Assembly (NCBI GenBank): GCA_025455945.1
Contig: JALOLN010000022.1
Span: 1 to 17,922, forward strand
DNA: 17,922 nt
Reading direction: 5' to 3'
Source: Actinomycetes bacterium
Lineage (GTDB): Bacteria; Actinomycetota; Actinomycetes; Prado026
The notes beneath the pieces were generated by a model. It searched no databases, had not been told where the DNA came from, and saw nothing but the letters and a program-made list of their open reading frames with translations. Shown piece after piece: positions 1 to 7,584 of the stretch (positions are counted from its first letter, which is position 1; every line of letters begins with the position of its first letter). The position numbers were made by a program, and so were the translations under genes.

Positions 1-65
1 CCGACGACGGCGACCAGACCGGCGGCAACCCGGCCGAAGCGGTGCGGGGACCTGCTGGGGGGCAC
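1..65 (-). CDS. N-terminal fragment of an exported or membrane protein (runs off left edge)
   Basis: On the minus strand a GTG at 65-63 is preceded by a GAGGAG Shine-Dalgarno (71-76) at 5-nt spacing. It opens a frame that stays open to the window edge (21 full codons). The visible residues are a short basic Arg/His-containing stretch followed by a hydrophobic Val/Ala/Gly/Leu run, which is the n-region plus h-region pattern of a signal peptide or first membrane segment. An in-frame ATG at 98-96 is an alternative start but has no ribosome binding site. The gene is divergent from the next one. The family cannot be named from so little sequence; only the start and the hydrophobic N-terminus are supported. 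Confidence 0.5.
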   Translation of the reverse strand, partial: MPPSRSPHRFGRVAAGLVAVV

Positions 66-161
66 GGAGGCTCCTCGGGGCCGGAGGGGACGGGCCATAG
101 GATGACCGTCGGCGGTCGTCGTCCCCATCTTGACCCGTCCGGCGCAGCGTGCCGCATCCGC

Positions 162-167
162 TACCGT
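162..167 (+). promoter_or_regulatory. putative -10 hexamer (TACCGT) for a leaderless transcript
   Basis: TACCGT fits the actinobacterial TANNNT -10 pattern and ends 7 nt before the GTG at 175, the spacing expected if transcription starts on the start codon. No Shine-Dalgarno precedes that GTG, which fits leaderless translation. No convincing -35 is seen at 17-18 bp. A second TANNNT (TAGGAT, 98-103) also lies in this divergent gap and would instead serve the TTG start at 130. Confidence 0.3.
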
Positions 168-174
168 CCTGCCC

Positions 175-1023
175 GTGCCGGACACGGACACCTGGCGGGG
201 GCTGCTGGCGGAGCTGCTGGACGACGCCGCGGCCCTGCCGCCGGCCGTCGTCCCCGTGGCCGATGCCGTGGCCAGGCACCGCACCCACCGTCGCGCGTGG
301 TACGCGGACGTGGTCGGCCCGCTGCTGGTGCCCGCCTCCGCGTTCCCCGAGCTGCTGGCGGCGCTGCAGCCCGGCGACGACCTCGCCGTCGGCCTGGTCG
401 CCGACACCGGGCTGGCCGGGCTCGCCCGGGCGCGCGCCGCTCTGCTGGACCGGGAGGACGCGGCCCGGCTCAGCCACGTCGAGGTGACCCTGCCGGTCGG
501 GCACGACCCTGCCGCGGCGGCCCGGGCAACACTGGACCACCTGGACTTCTCCGTGCCGGCCGCTGTGGCGGTCCCCCAGGGCGCCGACTGGGAGCGCGCC
601 GTCGAGGTGCTCGCGGCGGACGGCGCCGAGCAGGCCCTGCTCCGCGTCGACGGCCCGGCCCCGGCGGAGGTGCCCACCGAGGAGCGGCTTGCCGCCGTCC
701 TGCGCGTCTGCCTCGACCACGGGCTGGCGTTCCGGCTGGCCGGCGGACCCCAGCGGCCGGTCCGGCACACCGCCCCGGACGGCGGGGAGCGGCACGGCTT
801 CCTCAACGTCCTGGCCGCGGTGGGCGCCGGCCAGGCCGGTGCCGGGACCGCCGAGCTGGCCGCCGTCCTCGCCGAGCGCCGCCACGGGCCCCTGCTCGAC
901 CGGCTGGCCGCGCTCCCGCCCGCCCGGATCCGCTCGGCACTGCTCTCGTTCGCCGCCAGCGAGGTCAGCGGACCGGTGGACGACCTGGTGTCTGTCGGCC
1001 TGCTCGCCCAGGAGAAGGACTGA
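175..1023 (+). CDS. conserved actinobacterial hypothetical protein
   Basis: This is a 282-residue soluble, Ala/Leu/Val-rich acidic protein with no signal peptide, membrane segment or recognised catalytic motif. It alternates beta-like hydrophobic stretches (such as LAVGLVADTG) with Ala/Arg/Leu helices, suggesting an alpha/beta or TIM-barrel-like fold; that is inference. The C-terminal third has a Gly/Ala-rich FLNVLAAVGAGQAG segment followed by helices rich in Leu and Arg. I chose the GTG at 175 because a -10-like hexamer sits 7 nt upstream (leaderless pattern). The frame also extends to a TTG at 130, adding 15 residues. The gene is convergent with the following transporter, with a 27-bp gap and no clear terminator. 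I do not recognise the family, so no function is assigned. Confidence 0.75.
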   Translation: MPDTDTWRGLLAELLDDAAALPPAVVPVADAVARHRTHRRAWYADVVGPLLVPASAFPELLAALQPGDDLAVGLVADTGLAGLARARAALLDREDAARLSHVEVTLPVGHDPAAAARATLDHLDFSVPAAVAVPQGADWERAVEVLAADGAEQALLRVDGPAPAEVPTEERLAAVLRVCLDHGLAFRLAGGPQRPVRHTAPDGGERHGFLNVLAAVGAGQAGAGTAELAAVLAERRHGPLLDRLAALPPARIRSALLSFAASEVSGPVDDLVSVGLLAQEKD

Positions 1024-1050
1024 CCGTCCGGCCGGGCCGTGCGGCAGCGG

Positions 1051-2295
1051 TCACGGCACCGACCGGATCCGGGTGACCAGGACGCCGGAGAGCACGGCGA
1101 CGACGGCCGCGGCGAGGTAGAGCATGGGGTAGCCGCCGAGCGAGGTGACGATCGGGGCCGCCAGCACGGGGCCGAGCACCTGGGGCGCCGAGTTGGCGAT
1201 GTTGATCACCCCGAGGTCCCGGGCCCGGTCCTGGGCGGCGGGCAGCACCTGGGTGATGAGCGCCTGGTCGACGGCCAGGTACACGCCGTACCCCGCGCCG
1301 AGCACGAACGCTGCGACCATCGCGGCCGAGAACACCGGCGCGAGCGCGAGGATGACGGTCGCCACCGCCATGACGAGCGACGAGGCGATGACGTAGACCT
1401 TGCGCCGTCCGCTGGCGTCGGAGAGCCTGCCGCCGACGACCGCGGTGAGGATCGTCCCCAGGGCGTACAGCCCGATGAGGATCGTCTGCCCCTGCTCCGG
1501 GTTGGCGTAGCCGACCTCGTCCTGGAGGAAGAACAGCAGGTAGAGCGTGGCCATGGCGTTGGACAGCGAGATGAGGAAGCGGGTGATCCAGGCCCAGGCG
1601 AAGTCGGGGTAGCGGCGTGGGCTGACCCAGAAGCCGCGGACGAACTCCCCCAGCACGAACGGGGGCCGCGCCTGCACCGGGAGCACCGGGTCGCGCAGGC
1701 GCAGCACGAACGGCAGGGCCAGCAGGAGGAAGAGGACGCCGGTCACGGCGGCCCCCGCCTCGAGCCCGGTGACCAGGAACGACACGATCGCCACGCCCAG
1801 GACCACGCCGAGGGTCTGCGCCAGGCCGACCACGCCGGAGGCCACGCCGCGCTGGTTCACCGGCACCTGGTCGGGGATGGACGCCGTGATCGCGGCGTAG
1901 GAGGCGTTCACCGTCGCCTGGCCGCAGCCCCACAGCAGGGCCAGCCCCAGCACGGTGGTCTGGGTGGGCAGCAGGGCGACACTCACCAGCCCCAACACCG
2001 CTCCCCAGAACACCCACGGCCGACGGCGTCCGAACCGCGACGTCGTCCGGTCGGAGAAGGCCCCCGCCAGCGGGTTCGCCACCACGGAGACGAAGGCGCC
2101 CACGCCGGTGATCCAGGCCAGCGCGGCCTCCTTGCCGCTGCCGCCCGTGACCTCGTCCGCCAGCCGCGGCAGCAGGTTCTGGATCGGCGTGAAGAAGGCG
2201 ATCATCGTGCCGAGGTTGGCCAGCGCGATGATGGTCAGGTACCCCCGCCCCACCCGCTGCGTGGGCTCCCGCAGAGCCTCGACGGTGTCACTCAC
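1051..2295 (-). CDS. MFS transporter, GPH/SLC45-like
   Basis: This 414-residue polytopic membrane protein has about 12 hydrophobic segments and the usual central cytoplasmic loop (about residues 200-225). The motif-A-like loop between TM2 and TM3 reads GAFSDRTTSRFGRRRPW, whose Arg-Arg-Arg-Pro-Trp is typical of GPH/SLC45-type (sugar-linked) branches of the major facilitator superfamily. A second motif-A copy, GGRLSDASGRRK, begins the C-terminal half. It probably catalyses proton- or cation-coupled transport of a small solute at the cytoplasmic membrane; the substrate cannot be read from sequence. I prefer the GTG at 2295 because GGAG lies 9 nt upstream. GTGs at 2301 and 2310 are in-frame alternatives. 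It is divergent from the aminotransferase; the 168-bp gap holds no convincing promoter. Confidence 0.88.
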   Translation of the reverse strand: MSDTVEALREPTQRVGRGYLTIIALANLGTMIAFFTPIQNLLPRLADEVTGGSGKEAALAWITGVGAFVSVVANPLAGAFSDRTTSRFGRRRPWVFWGAVLGLVSVALLPTQTTVLGLALLWGCGQATVNASYAAITASIPDQVPVNQRGVASGVVGLAQTLGVVLGVAIVSFLVTGLEAGAAVTGVLFLLLALPFVLRLRDPVLPVQARPPFVLGEFVRGFWVSPRRYPDFAWAWITRFLISLSNAMATLYLLFFLQDEVGYANPEQGQTILIGLYALGTILTAVVGGRLSDASGRRKVYVIASSLVMAVATVILALAPVFSAAMVAAFVLGAGYGVYLAVDQALITQVLPAAQDRARDLGVINIANSAPQVLGPVLAAPIVTSLGGYPMLYLAAAVVAVLSGVLVTRIRSVP

Positions 2296-2463
2296 GCGCA
2301 CAGTCTCCACACCTGTCAGCGTGCGGACGGGCTATTGGCCGTTCTCCCCCGACCGGTCTGCGGGACGGGGACCTTCGACACCGGTGGCTGGCCGCGGTGC
2401 TGCCCTAGGCTGCCAGACGGCTCAGGGACGGGCCGGACGAGCTCAGGACGAGGGGTGTCCGTC

Positions 2464-3678
2464 ATGGCGCTGGAGCAGCCGTACACCGACCGTGCCGCCA
2501 CCGTCGCGGCGTACAGCACCCACGTCGACCGGGGCAAGGCGACGATGCTGACCGCCTTCGGCGCGGACGTCGTCATGGGAGAGCGGTCCGGGGTCTACTT
2601 CCGCGACGCCTTCGACGGCCGGCGGTTCGTCAACTGCCACTGCAACGGCGGGGTGTTCAACCTGGGCCACCGCAACCCCACGGTGCTGGCCGCCGTCCGG
2701 GCCGCGATGGACGAGATGGACCTCGGCAACGACCACCTGGTCTCGGGGTGGCGGGCCCGGCTGGCCGAGCGGCTGGCCGCGACCACGGGCGGACGGCTGC
2801 CCGGGATCGTCTTCGGGGTGGGGGGCGCCGAGGCGGTGGAGGTGGCCATCAAGTCGGCCCGCGCCCGGACCGGCCGGGGCGGCATCATCTCCGCCGTCGG
2901 CGGCTACCACGGGCACACGGGGATGGCGATGGCCACCGGTGACGCGCAGTACCGCGAGCCGTTCGGGCCACGCGCGCCCGGCTTCCGGCAGGTGCCGTTC
3001 AACGACCTCGCCGCGATGGCCGAGGCGATCGACGACACGACCGCCGCGGTCCTGCTCGAGCCGATCCCCGCCACCCTCGGGATCGTCCCCCCCGAGCCGG
3101 GCTACCTCGCCGGCGTCCAGCAGCTGTGCCGCGAGCGGGGGGCCCTGTTCGTCGTGGACGAGGTGCAGACCGGCCTCGGGCGCACCGGCACCCTCTGGTA
3201 CTACGAGCAGGAGGACCTGGAGCCGGACGTCCTCATCACCGCCAAGGGACTGTCCGGCGGGATCTACCCGATCACCGCCACGCTGATGACGCCGGAGGTG
3301 CACGCCGTCTACGACGAGCACCCGTTCGTCCACGTGTCGACGTTCGGCGGGGCCGAGCTGGGCTGCGTCGCCGCCCTGACGGTCCTCGACATCGTCGAGG
3401 ACCCGGCGTTCCTGGCGCGGGTCAGCGCGCTCGGCGACTGGTTCGAGGTCGAGCTCGCCGACCTTCCGCTCACGCTGCGTCGGCGCGGCCTGTTCATGGG
3501 CCTGAAGTTCGACGAGCCCTACGGCGGGATGGCGGCGGCCGCCAAGATGCTCGCCGCCGGGGTGTTCGCCGCCTTCGCGAACAACGACCCGTCGGTCCTG
3601 CAGTTCCTGCCCCCGCTGGTCATCTCCGACGACGAGGCCGAGGAGCTGGTGACCACCGTACGGGTGGCCCTGTCGTGA
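2464..3678 (+). CDS. class III PLP-dependent aminotransferase (or related phospho-lyase)
   Basis: This 404-residue fold-type I PLP enzyme has all class III landmarks. Residues 117-130 (FGVGGAEAVEVAIK) form the phosphate-binding turn. The GGYHGH segment (146-151) stacks on the ring. The motif DEVQTGLGRTG has Asp232 for the pyridine nitrogen and Gln235. The Schiff-base lysine is Lys261 in TAKGLSGG, and Thr293 lies in STFGGAELGC. The family includes omega-aminotransferases and the ethanolamine-phosphate and phosphohydroxylysine phospho-lyases, so transamination is likely but not certain. The ATG is set by GAGGGG (2450-2455) 8 nt upstream. The reading frame continues far upstream only because it runs antisense to the transporter gene. 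The stop overlaps the next gene's start by 4 nt (GTGA), implying translational coupling to the kinase-like protein. Confidence 0.92.
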   Translation: MALEQPYTDRAATVAAYSTHVDRGKATMLTAFGADVVMGERSGVYFRDAFDGRRFVNCHCNGGVFNLGHRNPTVLAAVRAAMDEMDLGNDHLVSGWRARLAERLAATTGGRLPGIVFGVGGAEAVEVAIKSARARTGRGGIISAVGGYHGHTGMAMATGDAQYREPFGPRAPGFRQVPFNDLAAMAEAIDDTTAAVLLEPIPATLGIVPPEPGYLAGVQQLCRERGALFVVDEVQTGLGRTGTLWYYEQEDLEPDVLITAKGLSGGIYPITATLMTPEVHAVYDEHPFVHVSTFGGAELGCVAALTVLDIVEDPAFLARVSALGDWFEVELADLPLTLRRRGLFMGLKFDEPYGGMAAAAKMLAAGVFAAFANNDPSVLQFLPPLVISDDEAEELVTTVRVALS

Positions 3679-4562
3679 TCGGGACGGCCGAGCTGGTCGC
3701 TCTCGAGGACGACGTCCGGCGGGCCGTCCGCACCGGGTCGGACGCCGGGTTGCGGGTGCTCGGCTACGGCGAGATCTCCCTGGTCATCGGGTTCCCGGCC
3801 GGCCAGCCGCGCGCGGCCTGCAAGCGCCTCCCCGCCTTCGCCAGCGCCGCCCACGCCGCACGGTACGAGGCGGTGTTCGAGCGCTACCTCGAAGCGCTGC
3901 GGCAGCGGGGCCTGACCGTGGCCCCGAGCGCGCTGCACACCGTGCCGGCGTCCGACGGCACGGTGACCGGCTACGTCGTCCAGCCGATCCTGCCGGCCGA
4001 GCACCTCGCACCCGCCGTGCTGCGCACCAGCCCGCCGGACGCCGACCACCCGGTGGTGCGGGCCGTCGTGGACCACGTCGTCGCCGCGGTGGACGAGACG
4101 GTCGGCCTCGACGCGCAGCTGTCCAACTGGGTGCACGCCGACGACGGGCGGCTCACCTACCTCGACGTCACGACGCCGATCCTGCGCGGGCCGGACGGGC
4201 GGTCCGCGCTCGACGTCGACGTGTTCCTCGCCCCGTTCCCCTGGGCGATGCGCGCCCCGCTGCGCCGGTTCGTCGTCCCGAGCATCCTGGCCCGCTACCA
4301 CGACCGGCGGTCGGTGCTGCTCGACGTGGCGGCCAACCTGCTCAAGGAGCGGCTCGACCCGTGGCTGCCGGCGGTCGTCACGGCCGCCAACCGGGTTCTC
4401 GGGACGGCGCCGCTCACCGTCGAGGAGGTCCGCAAGGACTACGTCTCCGACGCCCGGCAGTGGGAGACGCTGCTTCGGCTGCGGCGGGCCGACCGCTGGT
4501 GGCAGCAGACCGTGCGCCGGCGGGAGTACCCGTTCCTGCTGCCCGGGCGCATCGAGCGCTGA
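3675..4562 (+). CDS. DUF6206-like protein with a protein-kinase/APH-type fold
   Basis: This 295-residue soluble protein resembles actinobacterial proteins that I remember as DUF6206; the name should be verified. It shows the full kinase/aminoglycoside-phosphotransferase signature at canonical spacing: glycine-loop-like GYGEISLVIGF (30-40), a beta-3 lysine Lys50 (ACKRLP), Glu69 exactly 19 residues later (alpha-C glutamate), catalytic Asp146 with Asn151 five residues on (LDAQLSNW), and Asp164 13 residues after that (YLDVTTP, DFG position). The 50-69, 146-151 and 151-164 intervals equal those of PKA (72-91, 166-171, 171-184). The C-terminal 120 residues are helical and basic, as in APH C-lobes. 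The GTG start overlaps the aminotransferase stop by 4 nt, so the two are co-translated. It is likely an ATP-dependent small-molecule kinase. The substrate is unknown. Confidence 0.85.
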   Translation: MIGTAELVALEDDVRRAVRTGSDAGLRVLGYGEISLVIGFPAGQPRAACKRLPAFASAAHAARYEAVFERYLEALRQRGLTVAPSALHTVPASDGTVTGYVVQPILPAEHLAPAVLRTSPPDADHPVVRAVVDHVVAAVDETVGLDAQLSNWVHADDGRLTYLDVTTPILRGPDGRSALDVDVFLAPFPWAMRAPLRRFVVPSILARYHDRRSVLLDVAANLLKERLDPWLPAVVTAANRVLGTAPLTVEEVRKDYVSDARQWETLLRLRRADRWWQQTVRRREYPFLLPGRIER

Positions 4563-4617
4563 CCGCCAGGCAGTCGCGGGCTCCCGTGATGGGCGCCCCA
4601 GCGCGATCTATTCGCCT

Positions 4618-4630
4618 CAAGGGTCCCTTG
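4618..4630. repeat. 13-bp near-perfect palindrome in convergent gap
   Basis: CAAGGGTCCCTTG is symmetric apart from its central base and sits in the 84-bp gap between two convergent genes, in a patch slightly richer in A/T than its surroundings (about 4606-4630). As RNA it can form only a 5-bp stem with a 3-nt loop, so it is a poor terminator. It could be a weak bidirectional terminator, a protein site or one copy of a dispersed palindrome. Only one copy is seen in this window. Confidence 0.35.
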
Positions 4631-4646
4631 CTGCGGGGAAGGGGGG

Positions 4647-5228
4647 TCAGGCGCGGGCCAGCTTGCGCACCGCGAACGCGGCGAACACCTGGACGATGCC
4701 GATGACGATCAGCCAGATGCCGCTCACCCAGGCGAGCACGGCCAGCGACGAGATCGGCCAGACGATGACGGTGATCCCCGCGAGGACGCCCAGCAGGCCG
4801 AGGAAGATCTGCCAGCCCCGGCCGGACGCGCCCTTGTCCGAGATGCCGCCGACCAGCTCGGCGATGCCGCGGAACAGCCAGCCGAACCCGATGAGCAGAG
4901 CCAGGATCGACGCCGCCTGGTACGGGCCCTTGAACATCATGAGGCCGAGCACGAAGGACAGCCCGCCGGAGAGGACCATCAGCGCCCGGGTGCCGCCGGA
5001 GACGTCCCGGGTCGCGAACCCCATGACGAACTGGAACACCCCGCTCACCAGCAGGTAGCTGCCCAGGAGCACCGCGATGACGAGCACGGTCGCCTTGGGC
5101 CAGGCGAGCAGGGCGATGCCGACGAGGATCGACACGACCGCCCCGAAGAGCAGCCAGCCCCAGTTCCGGCCGATGGAGGCGAGGACGTCCTGGACGTCGG
5201 ACCGGGAACTTGCGGCCGGGCTGGTCAT
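4647..5228 (-). CDS. HdeD family (DUF308) membrane protein
   Basis: This 193-residue protein has a short soluble N-terminus (about 25 residues) followed by six hydrophobic segments arranged as three similar hairpins. These include GWLLFGAVVSILVGIALL near residues 23-40, and WLIVIGIVQVFAAFAV near the C-terminus. That triplicated two-helix layout with Trp-Pro after odd helices (AWPKA, VWPIS) is typical of HdeD/DUF308 proteins. E. coli HdeD is linked to acid resistance, but the molecular role of actinobacterial members is unknown. I chose the ATG at 5228 because a GAGAGGGA ribosome binding site lies about 8 nt upstream. An in-frame ATG 18 codons further upstream has none. It lies downstream of an MFS gene on the same strand with an 82-bp gap, so it may have its own promoter. 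Confidence 0.88.
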   Translation of the reverse strand: MTSPAASSRSDVQDVLASIGRNWGWLLFGAVVSILVGIALLAWPKATVLVIAVLLGSYLLVSGVFQFVMGFATRDVSGGTRALMVLSGGLSFVLGLMMFKGPYQAASILALLIGFGWLFRGIAELVGGISDKGASGRGWQIFLGLLGVLAGITVIVWPISSLAVLAWVSGIWLIVIGIVQVFAAFAVRKLARA

Positions 5229-5285
5229 CGAACGGGTCCCTCTCTGCGAAGACACGACAGGTGCCCTGGCATGCTGCCACACCGG

Positions 5286-5300
5286 CCCGGTCGCACCGGG
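5286..5300 (-). terminator. short GC hairpin after MFS gene
   Basis: CCCGGT and ACCGGG pair around a 3-nt loop 10 nt downstream of the MFS stop codon. It is only a 6-bp stem without a T-run. It could terminate the DUF302-to-MFS transcript before the HdeD gene, but the call is weak. Confidence 0.3.
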
Positions 5301-5310
5301 GACCTCGCCG

Positions 5311-6702
5311 TCACGTCCTCGGCGCCGCCGGTCCGCCGCCGGCCGAGGGCACGGCGGCAGGACGCAGCCGCGGTGCCATCAGCGCACCCAGCCCGGCGAG
5401 CAGCGCCATCGCCGCGAAGATGACGACGAACCCGGCAGTCTGCAGGTCCGCTCGCGAGTGGGCGTAGGCGTACACGGCCCCGCCGACACCGATGAACACG
5501 ACGCTGAACAGGGCGTCGCACACCTGCAGCGCGGCGGAGTTGGCGCCCTGGTCCTCGACCGGCGACAGCTCGAGGACGGCGACCGCGATCGACGCCATCC
5601 CCAGCCCCATGCCGAGGCCGCCGATGCTCCAGGCCACGGCGGCGACCACTGCCGGCACGGCCGGGGCCAGCACCAGCGCCACCCCCGCGATCGACCCGGC
5701 CACGATCGCGCTGCCCCCCTGGACGAGCCGCTCCCGGGGGGTGGCCGTCGTGGGGCGGCCCTGGTGCCAGGAGCCGACCGCCCAGCCCAGCGCCGAGCCG
5801 GTGAGCGTCAGCCCCGCCAGCGTCGCGGAGAGCCCCCGCTCGGTGACGAGCATCAGCGGGACGAACGTCTCAGCCCCGAAGAACGAACCGGCGAGCACCC
5901 CCCGCATGGCGATGGACGTCGGCAGGCCGCGCGCGAACCGCAGGGTCCCCGGTGGCAGCAGCAGCGTGACCGTGGGGACCAGCAGCGCGGCCCCGACCAC
6001 GAGGCTCACGACACCGAGCCCGTCGAGCCGCTGCAGCCCGTACTGCACGAGCGCCAGCCCGGCGGCCCCGGCGACGGCAGCGCGCTTGCGGCCCGCACGC
6101 CCCCCGGGCTGGCCGCCCTCCAGGGCGACCAGCCGTGGGACGAGCAGGACGGCGGGGGCGACCAGCAGCACCGGCACGGCCAGGAAGACCAGCCGCCAGG
6201 TCAGCCGCTCGGCGACCGCGCCCGCGATGACCGGTCCGATGATCGAGGGCAGCACCCAAGCGCTGGACAGCGCGGCGAACAGCCGGGGCCGCCGCTCCGA
6301 CTCATAGGCCCGCCCCACCACGACGTAGATCGCCACGATGATGGCCCCGCCGCCGACCCCCTGCAGCGCCCGTCCGAGCACGAACACGGCCATGCCGGGT
6401 GCCGCACCCGCCACGACCAGACCCACGCCGAAGACCGCCAGACCGACGACCAGGGGCCCGCGGGGCCCGCGCTCGTCGCACACCTCGCCGGCGACGACCA
6501 TCGCGACCAGGCTGGTCACGAGGTAGCCGCTGAACGCCCAGGCGTACGAGGGCAGGCCGTCGAGGTCGGCCACCGCCACCGGCATCGCGGTGGCCACGGC
6601 CATCGCCTCGAAGGCGACCAGCGTGATCACCGTGAGGATCCCGACGGTGAGCCACCGGACGTCGGGGGCCAGGATCCCCGGAGCGCGGTCCTGCCGGGTC
6701 AC
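5311..6702 (-). CDS. MFS transporter, drug-efflux type
   Basis: This 463-residue polytopic protein has 12-14 hydrophobic segments. An acidic loop after TM2 (GEVCDERGPRGP) is a degenerate motif A, and the fourth helix region reads LGRALQGVGGGAIIVAIYVVVG, close to the DHA-type drug:H+ antiporter motif (R.LQG.G.G). The GPVIAGAVAERLTWRLVFLAVP segment matches motif C plus the W-R-W/L-F hallmark of drug antiporters. The likely role is export of a small hydrophobic or cationic compound; the substrate is unknown. The GTG start overlaps the TGA of the DUF3039 gene by 4 nt (GTGA), with GAGGA directly before it, so translation is probably coupled. A longer open frame upstream is only antisense or shifted coding sequence. 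Confidence 0.87.
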   Translation of the reverse strand: MTRQDRAPGILAPDVRWLTVGILTVITLVAFEAMAVATAMPVAVADLDGLPSYAWAFSGYLVTSLVAMVVAGEVCDERGPRGPLVVGLAVFGVGLVVAGAAPGMAVFVLGRALQGVGGGAIIVAIYVVVGRAYESERRPRLFAALSSAWVLPSIIGPVIAGAVAERLTWRLVFLAVPVLLVAPAVLLVPRLVALEGGQPGGRAGRKRAAVAGAAGLALVQYGLQRLDGLGVVSLVVGAALLVPTVTLLLPPGTLRFARGLPTSIAMRGVLAGSFFGAETFVPLMLVTERGLSATLAGLTLTGSALGWAVGSWHQGRPTTATPRERLVQGGSAIVAGSIAGVALVLAPAVPAVVAAVAWSIGGLGMGLGMASIAVAVLELSPVEDQGANSAALQVCDALFSVVFIGVGGAVYAYAHSRADLQTAGFVVIFAAMALLAGLGALMAPRLRPAAVPSAGGGPAAPRT

Positions 6703-6989
6703 TCCTCGGTGCCGCCGCCCCGGGGTATCGACTCGTAGATCTCCCGGCACTCCGGGCACACCGGGAAGCGGCCCGGGTCCCGGCTCGGCGTCCACACCTT
6801 CCCGCACAGGGCGATGACCGGGGCGCCGGTGACGGCACTCTCGACGATCTTCTCCTTGCGGACGTAGTGGGCGAAGCGCTCGTGGTCGCCGTCGTCGGTC
6901 GGCACCGGCCGGGTGCGCTCGTCGACGAGGATGTCGGTCCCGCCGGCGGGCGCGGCCAGCGGGGCGTCGGGGCCCATCGGTTCGCTCAT
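6699..6989 (-). CDS. DUF3039 domain-containing protein
   Basis: This 96-residue protein has a disordered acidic N-terminus (about 1-34). The DUF3039 core follows: GDHERFAHYVRKEKI near 34-48, then an ALCGKVW.P.RDP..FPVCPECREIY pattern with Cys62, Cys78 and Cys81. The CxxC plus upstream Cys and a conserved His41 suggest a small zinc-binding fold; this is inference. The family is nearly restricted to Actinobacteria and has no known function. It has no Shine-Dalgarno, but a TAGACT hexamer ends 6 nt before the ATG, so it may be translated from a leaderless message. It lies 20 bp downstream of YqgE and overlaps the MFS start by 4 nt. Confidence 0.93.
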   Translation of the reverse strand: MSEPMGPDAPLAAPAGGTDILVDERTRPVPTDDGDHERFAHYVRKEKIVESAVTGAPVIALCGKVWTPSRDPGRFPVCPECREIYESIPRGGGTEE

Positions 6990-6995
6990 GCCGCG

Positions 6996-7001
6996 AGTCT
7001 A
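6996..7001 (-). promoter_or_regulatory. putative -10 hexamer for leaderless DUF3039 transcript
   Basis: On the minus strand TAGACT (TANNNT) is followed by six bases and then the DUF3039 ATG. This places the transcription start on the start codon. The gene has no ribosome binding site, which agrees. The -35 region is not recognisable. It would add an internal promoter to the DUF302-YqgE-DUF3039-MFS unit. Confidence 0.45.
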
Positions 7002-7009
7002 GGTCGGGC

Positions 7010-7561
7010 TCAGTTGAGGTCCGGGTCGTCCGTCCACGTCGACACCAGCGCGAGGTCCCCGCCCTGGCGGCGCAGCACCGCCCGCCACAGGCCCGCGGGG
7101 TCGTCGGTGAAGACGTCGCCGGGGAGTGCGTCGACGACGTACCAGGCCCCCTCGGCGAGCTCGTCCTCCAGCTGGCCGGCCCCCCACCCGGAGTAGCCGG
7201 CGAAGACCCGGAGGGCCCGCAGCGACCCGGCCACCAGCTCCTGCGGCGTGTCCAGGTCGAGCAGGCCCACGCCCCCGAGCACCGGCCGGAACCCGGCGCT
7301 GCCCTCGGCTGCGAGCGCGACGCCCAGCGCGCCCTCGAGCCCGACCGGACCGCCCTGGTGCAGCACCCCATGACCGGTCACCGCGGCCGCCCAGCCGGGC
7401 AGGACCGTGTCGACCGGCACCGTGCTCGGCCGGTTGAGCACGACGCCCACCGCGCCGTCCGCCGCCGCCTCGAGCAGGAAGACCACGGTGCGCACGAAGT
7501 TGGGGTCGCGCAGCCCCGGCGTGGCGACCAGCAGCCGTCCGGCGAGGGTCGGTCCGCTCAT
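7010..7561 (-). CDS. YqgE/AlgH family protein
   Basis: This 183-residue protein carries the YqgE/AlgH (DUF179) signature. The N-terminus reads LAGRLLVATPGLRDPNF, followed by RTVVFLLEA and GAVGVVLNRPS, and later FAGYSGWGAGQLEDEL then GAWYVVDA. Length and motif order match the family. AlgH was linked to alginate regulation in Pseudomonas, but the biochemical role of the family is unresolved. The ATG is preceded only by a weak GTGGGG. DUF302 lies 23 bp upstream and DUF3039 20 bp downstream on the same strand, suggesting one transcript that could start at the CsoR/CstR-type promoter near 8040. Confidence 0.93.
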   Translation of the reverse strand: MSGPTLAGRLLVATPGLRDPNFVRTVVFLLEAAADGAVGVVLNRPSTVPVDTVLPGWAAAVTGHGVLHQGGPVGLEGALGVALAAEGSAGFRPVLGGVGLLDLDTPQELVAGSLRALRVFAGYSGWGAGQLEDELAEGAWYVVDALPGDVFTDDPAGLWRAVLRRQGGDLALVSTWTDDPDLN

Positions 7562-7584
7562 GACCCCACTGTGCCGTACCGCCG

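Noticed and set aside
1039..2463. Long plus-strand open frame in front of the aminotransferase
   Set aside because: It is antisense to the MFS gene, has composition unlike protein (Arg/Gly/His/Asp rich), and the good ribosome binding site and homology start at 2464.
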